Assembly (NCBI GenBank): GCA_030044775.1
Contig: JASICF010000289.1
Coordinates: 1-9,672 of the forward strand
DNA: 9,672 nt
From: Candidatus Sulfotelmatobacter sp.
Lineage (GTDB): Bacteria; Acidobacteriota; Terriglobia; Terriglobales; Acidobacteriaceae
Direction of reading: 5' to 3'
Under the pieces are notes generated by a model. That model did no database searches. It was given only the letters and a program-made list of their open reading frames with translations, and was not told where the DNA came from. The position numbers were made by a program, and so were the translations under genes. Below, piece by piece: positions 4,705 through 9,672 of the stretch; within the stretch, counting starts at the first letter, position 1; each line of letters begins with the position of its first letter.

Positions 4705-6888
4705 TCAGTGGGAAAAATCGAACGCGTCAAACAAATCGCTAAGCGCCGGTCCATTAATGGGAACGTATGGGTTGCCGGGCCTCGTTACCGGGTTGGGGAA
4801 ATTGTCCCGGCTGCGGAAGCTGACGGTCCCAATGTTCCAGTTCCTCTCGATGAATTTGAGGATGGAGACGTGGTCGCTATAGCCGTGGGAGATATGTCCG
4901 CCCATTGAATATTTCGAGACCACGAGCAGCGGGATACGCGTGCCGTCGCCGAAAAAGTCGAGCGGCTGAACGTACCCTGAGTCGTAGTACCCACCGCCTT
5001 CATCGAAGGTAATCAAGATCGCTGTATCGTCCCAATACGGCGAATTTTGGACCATATCGATGATCTTCTTGCAGTACAACTCGAAAACATTAAGCTTCGA
5101 AGATGCGGGGTGGCCATCGGAGTAGCCGCTGGGTTTGGTTATCGAAACCGCAGGCAGCGTTCCTTGAGCGATATCCGAGTAGAGGTTAACCACATCCTGA
5201 ATGTGCGCTGCCACCTGAGCCGGATTCGACATGATGGAGCTGTCGTACTGGAACGGGTTGCAGATGTTGCAATATTCGTCTGCGTTTGCCCCATTGGTCC
5301 CGTAATTCTCCTGGTAGGGATCGGGGACGTAGTTGTTCCACTGATCGCCGTAGTATTTCCAGGAAATGCCGTTGGCGTTAAGGTCATCGCCGATATCCGG
5401 CGTTGAAGAAGGTGGGATCGTGAAAGGAGTGTTAGCGGGATTCTGGTCGACGTAGGCATTCTTGCCATTGCCGAAGTAGCCCGGGTTGTAGTTGTTCAGC
5501 AGGTAGTAGTGGCCAGGTTCACAACGCGGATCGACGCCGAGGCTCTTCAGATAGTCGACGCGCGGTCCGACGCCGGGCTGCGTGGTATCTGAGCAATCGC
5601 TATACGAGCCCCCGCCATAAACGGGTGAAACTGTATAAGGCGGCGGGTAGCCGGCATTGTAGCTCTCGCCATAGCCATCTTCGCTGTACCAGTTGTTGGT
5701 ACCCGGCGCAGGATTCGGGTTTGCGATTTCATTGACCACGCCCGCATCCGGGTTGGGGTTTCCTTGATATGGAGCGGTGTATACCTCCTTGTTGTTAGGC
5801 GGTGCGGCAGGACTGCCGTTGCTGTCGCTGAACCAGATCGCGTCCCCGTGCCCGAACATGATGTGATTGGGCCCTGTGCCTCCAAGGAACGACTGGTGGA
5901 AGTTGTCGCTCAGGGTGTATTGATCGGCCAGGCTCTTGAAGTAAGGGGCATCGCCGGTCTGCACGTTGTAAAAGGCGAGGGAGGTCGATCCTTCACCCGT
6001 GGTCTGGGCATCCGGGATGGTGGGCAGGTAGTTGTAGGTGAAGCAGGGGAGATCGCCATTGTCGGAGGAGCAGAGGGGCGGCTGGGCGGTGCCGTTCGTG
6101 CCCGCTCCCACAGTAACCTCAACGTAGGAAAACAGCTGGCCATTGCAACCGGAGGGATTGTTGGAGGTCGCCTGCGACAGGCTGCAATTCAACTGCTGCG
6201 TCATCTGATAGAAGCGGTGAACCGGGCTCGCCGCATACGCGTTGTAGGGAAAGGTAGCGCTGTTGGTGATTTGGAACGGGCCGGCCTGCAGTGTCATGAC
6301 GTTGTTGATGCGCGTATCAGGCGTATATTTCGTGAGGCCTGTGCCGCCGCTGGCCAAGGCAGCGCCCTGGCCTGCCGGCAATCCGACTTCTGAGACTTCA
6401 GCACACTGGGCCGGATTCAGAGTGGGTTGATTCGGGCACGGCGGGGAACTGGAAAAATAACCGTACTGGCCTGAGGGCCCTCCGACGAGGGGCGTCGGCA
6501 GAGTATTGTTGGCATATTCCTGTGTCGGCGGGCTGAGCAGGAAGGTATCGGTATCCGTGGCAAACAACTGTTGAGCCTGATTGAAATTGGGACCGGGGAT
6601 CGCGTCCTTGCTGGCGTCCAACGCGATGATACCCTCCGAAAGGAGGTTATTTATGGTCTGGCCGTTTTTCGGTACGTAGGTGGCAAAAACGTGATCAAAG
6701 CTGCGGTTTTCTCCAATGATCACGATGACGTGCTTGATAGGCGTGGTGGTTGCTGCATCGCGCTGTTGTGCTGGTTTGGAAGCCGCGTTTGCGAGGGGAG
6801 CGCCGATTATAAGCTGGATCATGGCAAGACCGGCCAGTCCAATGCGCGAATAATGCGCTCCTTGTGAAGCCAGTGATTTGAGAGTCAT
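4705..6888 (-). CDS. Secreted phosphoesterase, phospholipase C / acid phosphatase (AcpA) type
   Basis: A 727-residue exported hydrolase of the phosphoesterase superfamily (PF04185), whose members cleave phospholipid or phosphate monoesters at a metal centre. A signal peptide is visible at 1-36 (SRIGLAGLAMIQLIIGAPLANA, cut after ANA). The first motif IKHVIVIIGENRSFDH (51-66) carries the conserved Glu60-Asn61. FLGGTGPNHIMFGHG contains the likely Ser/Thr nucleophile region, LNANGISWKYYGDQW is the typical middle motif, and ILITFDEGGGYYDS (about 624-637) gives the Asp-Glu pair, followed by HGYSDHVSILKFIE with the late His residues. The ATG at 6888 is preferred: AGGAGA-type purines precede it and it starts the signal peptide, whereas the ATG at 6981 adds 31 polar residues. 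The gene lies 154 nt after the multicopper oxidase and ends at a strong hairpin. Substrate (lipid versus phosphate ester) is not decided by sequence. Confidence 0.93.
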   Translation of the reverse strand: MTLKSLASQGAHYSRIGLAGLAMIQLIIGAPLANAASKPAQQRDAATTTPIKHVIVIIGENRSFDHVFATYVPKNGQTINNLLSEGIIALDASKDAIPGPNFNQAQQLFATDTDTFLLSPPTQEYANNTLPTPLVGGPSGQYGYFSSSPPCPNQPTLNPAQCAEVSEVGLPAGQGAALASGGTGLTKYTPDTRINNVMTLQAGPFQITNSATFPYNAYAASPVHRFYQMTQQLNCSLSQATSNNPSGCNGQLFSYVEVTVGAGTNGTAQPPLCSSDNGDLPCFTYNYLPTIPDAQTTGEGSTSLAFYNVQTGDAPYFKSLADQYTLSDNFHQSFLGGTGPNHIMFGHGDAIWFSDSNGSPAAPPNNKEVYTAPYQGNPNPDAGVVNEIANPNPAPGTNNWYSEDGYGESYNAGYPPPYTVSPVYGGGSYSDCSDTTQPGVGPRVDYLKSLGVDPRCEPGHYYLLNNYNPGYFGNGKNAYVDQNPANTPFTIPPSSTPDIGDDLNANGISWKYYGDQWNNYVPDPYQENYGTNGANADEYCNICNPFQYDSSIMSNPAQVAAHIQDVVNLYSDIAQGTLPAVSITKPSGYSDGHPASSKLNVFELYCKKIIDMVQNSPYWDDTAILITFDEGGGYYDSGYVQPLDFFGDGTRIPLLVVSKYSMGGHISHGYSDHVSILKFIERNWNIGTVSFRSRDNFPNPVTRPGNPYVPINGPALSDLFDAFDFSH

Positions 6889-6930
6889 TTCTCCTCTTCT
6901 CCTCTGTTTTTGGTTTGAGCTGTTGGTTAA

Positions 6931-6950
6931 GTGAACAAAAGAATGTTCAC
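6931..6950. repeat. Inverted repeat upstream of the phosphoesterase gene
   Basis: GTGAACA-N6-TGTTCAC is perfect over 7-bp arms, located 43-62 nt before the phosphoesterase ATG. It could be an operator or a leader hairpin. A TTTCCGGAAA palindrome sits next to it at 6955-6964. No T-run follows on either strand, so it is not a good terminator for the oxidase gene. Confidence 0.5.
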
Positions 6951-7042
6951 CGTTTTTCCGGAAATCCTGGGCAACAAGCAATCGTTGGTTTCAAGTTATG
7001 TTTTGGTGAAGACCAGTTCGCTGTGAACCAGACGCCAACCGC

Positions 7043-8791
7043 TCACGGCTCCACGCGAATCAGCCCCATCATTCCTCCGTCCTCGTGTTCTAAAAGGTGG
7101 CAATGGTAGATAAAGTCGCCCACTGTGTTTGGGTCGCGAAAGTCCATCCGCAATCTCACGCTCGGATACGCAAGCGTTTTGCCGTCGTAGAAAGGCACGT
7201 TGACGGTATCGCGAAGAAACGGTTCGTTCACCGGCATGCCCCGATAATCGATCAGCATGAAGTGCAGCTGATGAATGTGGAAAGCATGGAGTTCGCTCGA
7301 CCGGTTTTCGATGATCCAATCCTCTACAGTCCCCAGCTTCGCAATGATGTTGGGGACACCTGACTTGGGATCGAACGGCTCGGGTTTTTGACCGTCGACA
7401 GTGATGTAAAACTCCGTCGCGCTGTTGGGATTATTCGGTTCGAGCAGCTTCTCCGAAAAGTAGAGTCTTCGAATTCGCGCGGGGTTAACGCTCCCCAGCC
7501 AAGGCAGTTGCGGAGAAGGGAGGGGTTGAGGCGAGAGGGCGAGTTCCGAGTGCGGGTCTGGCGCGTCTTTGGATGTAGTGATGAGCGCGATGCTACGGTT
7601 CGGATCGTTCTCACCACCCGGTCCCGTATTCACCGTCCTCGTAACCAGAAGTGCCGGCGTGTGTTCGGGAGGGGCTTTAACGATGAATTCCATTCGCGCC
7701 CCAGGAGGTATCCCGAGATGGGTTTGCCAATCCACAAAATCTGCGGGCAGCCCGTTTTGGTTGAGAGGAACTCCGTCCATCGCCACCAGGCCAAGCGGCT
7801 GGGGTGTGCGGCCGAATAGAACCTGCAAGTCGAGATAAGTGATTCCCGACGCATTCACTACGCGCCAAAGTTGTTGTTCGTTTGGTTTCATTTCGATGAC
7901 GGCAGGCCGGTAATCCGGGTACGGCACGGGCACAAAATTGATCGAGAGATCCTTTGCTGGTTTGCCGAATCCCGTGCCGGTGTTGGCGGCATCCCCATCG
8001 CGGTCAAAGAGCATCTTGGGAACAACAGGCTCCCATTTTGAGGGGGGAGCGTTGGGGTTCAGCAGGTCCTGATCGCGAATAACGAATACCCTTTCCGCCA
8101 ATCCGGCAATCGCCTTGTCTGCCCGCTCGATTCCTTCGACGATGATGGCGCCCGATGCGCCGCCGAGCACCTGCTCTTTTGTGAATCCGTGAATGTGCGG
8201 ATGGTACCAATACAGTCCGGGCGGCTCATTTTCCGGGACCCGGAAGCGGTACTCGAATGGCGCATCGCCGGGCTGAATCGAGGTGTGGAGAACATCGTCC
8301 TGATGGCAAACCGGAGGGATCGTCAGGCCGTGGAAATGCAGATTAGTAGAATCCCGCGTCATCAAGTCGCTGGCGCACGAGCCCCCGTTCTTTTCGGCAT
8401 CCATATGCATATGTTGATGGGAAGTCGGCGCCGCGTCGGGATTCAGAGGCGTCAAATCATTTTTTAAGGTTAGGACGACAAGGTCGCCGGGATTTACCCG
8501 AAGAGTCGGCGACTCTGCGCCATCTTCATCGATGTAGCAATAACGGGTAGATCCGTCGCTTTGCTTTTCGCTGCGGGCGGTTAGCTCCACTCGCAGCATG
8601 CCATCGCGGCTGCGCAACTCTTCCGGTTCGCTGACCAGGCTGCCCGGCAACGGGCGCGGGCAAACTTGTTGCGCGCTCTGCGCGTAAAGAGTCGAGCCCG
8701 CCAGAGTCAGGCATAGGCTTCCGAACACAACGAAGAGAGTCTTCGATATCAGCTGGTTTCCAAGATTCGCCATCGAATAAATGTTTGACAT
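7043..8791 (-). CDS. Exported multicopper oxidase (laccase/CueO-like)
   Basis: A 582-residue cupredoxin-type oxidase that couples one-electron substrate oxidation to reduction of O2 to water in the cell envelope. A signal peptide is visible (hydrophobic core about 18-32, cleavage near YAQS at 36-39). All copper sites are present: NLHFHG (150-155) and YWYHPHIHG (194-202) for the type 2/3 centre, HAFHIHQLHF (502-511) for types 1, 2 and 3, and YHCHLLEHEDGGM (562-574) with Cys564, type 1 His569 and axial Met574. Residues 124-130 (SHQHMHM) add a His/Met-rich loop before the first motif. The start is uncertain: ATG 8791 has no clear ribosome site, nor does ATG 8773 (residue 7). It is probably its own transcription unit, with an ATTACA/TGTAAT repeat upstream. 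Natural substrate (metal ion or phenolic) cannot be told. Confidence 0.94.
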   Translation of the reverse strand: MSNIYSMANLGNQLISKTLFVVFGSLCLTLAGSTLYAQSAQQVCPRPLPGSLVSEPEELRSRDGMLRVELTARSEKQSDGSTRYCYIDEDGAESPTLRVNPGDLVVLTLKNDLTPLNPDAAPTSHQHMHMDAEKNGGSCASDLMTRDSTNLHFHGLTIPPVCHQDDVLHTSIQPGDAPFEYRFRVPENEPPGLYWYHPHIHGFTKEQVLGGASGAIIVEGIERADKAIAGLAERVFVIRDQDLLNPNAPPSKWEPVVPKMLFDRDGDAANTGTGFGKPAKDLSINFVPVPYPDYRPAVIEMKPNEQQLWRVVNASGITYLDLQVLFGRTPQPLGLVAMDGVPLNQNGLPADFVDWQTHLGIPPGARMEFIVKAPPEHTPALLVTRTVNTGPGGENDPNRSIALITTSKDAPDPHSELALSPQPLPSPQLPWLGSVNPARIRRLYFSEKLLEPNNPNSATEFYITVDGQKPEPFDPKSGVPNIIAKLGTVEDWIIENRSSELHAFHIHQLHFMLIDYRGMPVNEPFLRDTVNVPFYDGKTLAYPSVRLRMDFRDPNTVGDFIYHCHLLEHEDGGMMGLIRVEP

Positions 8792-8913
8792 CTATTGCGG
8801 CCATGCGCCAGCGGCAATCAGGTCGGGCATGCGAGTCACGCAACACGGCGTGACGGCATGAATTTCCTTGCGATGGTATAAAGCAACCATCCATGTAAGG
8901 TTGTTGGCTGGGC

Positions 8914-8929
8914 ATTACAGGAATGTAAT
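8914..8929. repeat. Inverted repeat upstream of the multicopper oxidase gene
   Basis: ATTACA-GGAA-TGTAAT has perfect 6-bp arms and lies about 125 bp before the oxidase start. TACA/TGTA half-sites are used by BlaI/MecI/CopY repressors, but those have a 2-nt gap, not 4, so the match is only suggestive. Confidence 0.45.
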
Positions 8930-8949
8930 TTTCAGATGAATTCCCCGTG

Positions 8950-8981
8950 AAAAAAAATCCACAGCCTGGTACTCGGTGGAT
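8950..8981 (-). terminator. Probable intrinsic terminator
   Basis: On the minus strand ATCCAC (8981-8976) pairs with GTGGAT (8962-8957) around a 13-nt loop and runs directly into eight T residues (8957-8950). It would end a minus-strand transcript coming from the receptor gene or from an unrecognised RNA in 8982-9439. The stem is short, so strength is uncertain. Confidence 0.55.
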
Positions 8982-9439
8982 GGGGCCAAAAAATGTGTAA
9001 CTCGGGGTTTTTGTATGAGTGTGAATTTTTCGTTACAGAATATTCACAGCTTGCCAAACTCTGTACAGCAATTCCCGTAGAAAACTATGCCGCAGCCGAA
9101 TCACCTCTACCCGGCGGGCATTTTGCGGCGCCGGGATCAATCAGGAGATCTGCTGTGCACAGACACGGACGGACTAGCATTCGGAAGGTGTTTGGCGCGC
9201 CATGCGTACCGCGGCCAAGGAACAAGTTGCTGGCGCGAACATTCTCTCCATCCGAACCGTAGCGTCGGAAAAATTCGCAGCTATCGTCGGAAGCTGGCTG
9301 TACAGGAAGCCTCGGAAGCGCTCGACGGCGATAAAATCGTTTCGAATTTCGCTGACTCTCGAAATTAACCGGCCATCTTGCCGCCGTCCACGAGTCCGGG
9401 AACCATGGTAGTGAAGGACGAGAGTGCCGGAAGTCCCGA

Positions 9440-9672
9440 CTAGAACTTATAAATGAGAGCCAGCTCCATTTCCCTCGGCGACGTCAGCGTTTGTGTGTAA
9501 TTGCCAAATGTGTTCGAGGTTTCTACTTCGTCCTGCGTCGAGTAAATATCGAATCGGGCGCTATTGGTCACGTTAAATACGCTCCAGCGGAATTGCAGGG
9601 ACTGTCCTTCCACGTGCGGAATCCCCCAACTCTTGGAAAGGTTCATGTCAAACCCGAAGTAACCATCGCCGC
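9440..9672 (-). CDS. Oar-like TonB-dependent receptor, C-terminal end only
   Basis: Only the last 76 complete codons before the TAG stop are in the window; the gene continues beyond the right edge. The sequence shows GYFGFDMNLSKSWGIP, then SLQFRWSVFNVTNSARFDI, then FGNYTQTLTSPREMELALIYKF. Alternating strands, the phrase FNVTN-x-x-RFD, the pattern G-x-(Y/F)-x-x-x-L-x-x-PR and a terminal aromatic (IYKF) are those of the outer-membrane barrel of large receptors with an N-terminal carboxypeptidase-regulatory-like domain, common in Acidobacteriota. The final aromatic is the usual outer-membrane assembly signal. These proteins import or bind large substrates, but the substrate cannot be guessed from this fragment. 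Confidence 0.85.
   Translation of the reverse strand, partial: GDGYFGFDMNLSKSWGIPHVEGQSLQFRWSVFNVTNSARFDIYSTQDEVETSNTFGNYTQTLTSPREMELALIYKF

Larger units (their letters stand above)
8792..9439. other. Gene-poor stretch between the oxidase and the receptor gene
   Basis: No coding region here has a credible start, ribosome site and family match. The minus strand keeps two frames open between roughly 9090 and 9400, without an early start codon. The stretch contains an inverted repeat (8914-8929), a probable minus-strand terminator (8950-8981), a weaker 7-bp inverted repeat (AATTTCG/CGAAATT, 9345-9366) and a short reading frame resembling the tail of a short-chain dehydrogenase (around 9365-9425). 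It may be leader, trailer and decayed coding sequence. Confidence 0.5.

Noticed and set aside
5764..6393. 209-codon plus-strand open frame
   Set aside because: Antisense shadow of the phosphoesterase, caused by its codon bias; no ribosome site or recognisable motif.
6889..6981. Phosphoesterase start at ATG 6981
   Set aside because: It adds 31 polar residues before the signal peptide, crosses the inverted repeat, and a strong purine-rich ribosome site precedes ATG 6888.
8526..8915. 129-codon minus-strand frame upstream of and overlapping the oxidase
   Set aside because: Overlaps the oxidase N-terminus out of frame, has no ribosome site and resembles no protein.
8993..9411. Three overlapping plus-strand open frames of 69-93 codons
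   Set aside because: None has a ribosome site, and their translations are Arg/Ser/Pro-rich as expected of chance frames; they compete with each other in the same stretch.
1..9672. CRISPR arrays, tRNA or rRNA genes, insertion sequences
   Set aside because: No regularly spaced repeats, cloverleaf-like sequence, rRNA-like sequence or transposase frame was seen on either strand.

Overview
The window reads as a piece of a bacterial chromosome, most likely from an Acidobacteriota (Terriglobia-type) organism. This is an inference from the C-terminal end of a large Oar-like TonB-dependent receptor at the right edge, a protein type greatly expanded in that phylum, together with a PadR regulator and a secreted phosphoesterase. 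No rRNA, tRNA, insertion sequence or CRISPR array is visible. Almost every gene lies on the minus strand, so the text below runs from high to low coordinates where order of transcription matters.

Positions 1-3565 hold a fluoride-response operon, and this is the centre of interest. A sigma70-like promoter (3537-3565) fires straight into a well-formed fluoride (crcB-motif) riboswitch (about 3458-3525). The riboswitch leads a tightly packed minus-strand series: a CPA-type cation/proton antiporter (2182-3390), an uncharacterised P-loop ATPase (1382-2185), a small helical protein of unknown function (915-1385), the fluoride channel CrcB/FluC (544-954) and a DUF190 protein with at least one complete and one incomplete repeat (1-447, cut by the window edge). 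The first three junctions overlap: ATGA at two, and a short coding overlap at the third. The two unknown proteins are therefore probably co-translated with fluoride-export genes. A hairpin that competes with the riboswitch pseudoknot is visible just after the aptamer.

Positions 3636-4632 hold a divergent pair: a PadR-family repressor (minus) and a small four-helix membrane protein (plus). They share a very AT-rich 43-bp gap with a perfect 8+4+8 palindrome, probably the PadR operator. The arrangement is that of a self-regulating PadR/membrane-protein switch. A strong hairpin (4652-4677) ends transcription between this pair and the next block.

Positions 4705-8791 hold two exported enzymes on the minus strand: a multicopper oxidase with all four copper motifs (7043-8791) and a secreted phosphoesterase of the phospholipase C/acid phosphatase AcpA type (4705-6888). 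Each has an inverted repeat upstream that could be an operator.

Positions 8792-9439 contain no gene I can support. This stretch holds an inverted repeat, a probable minus-strand terminator and possible remnants of coding sequence. The receptor C-terminus fills 9440-9672.
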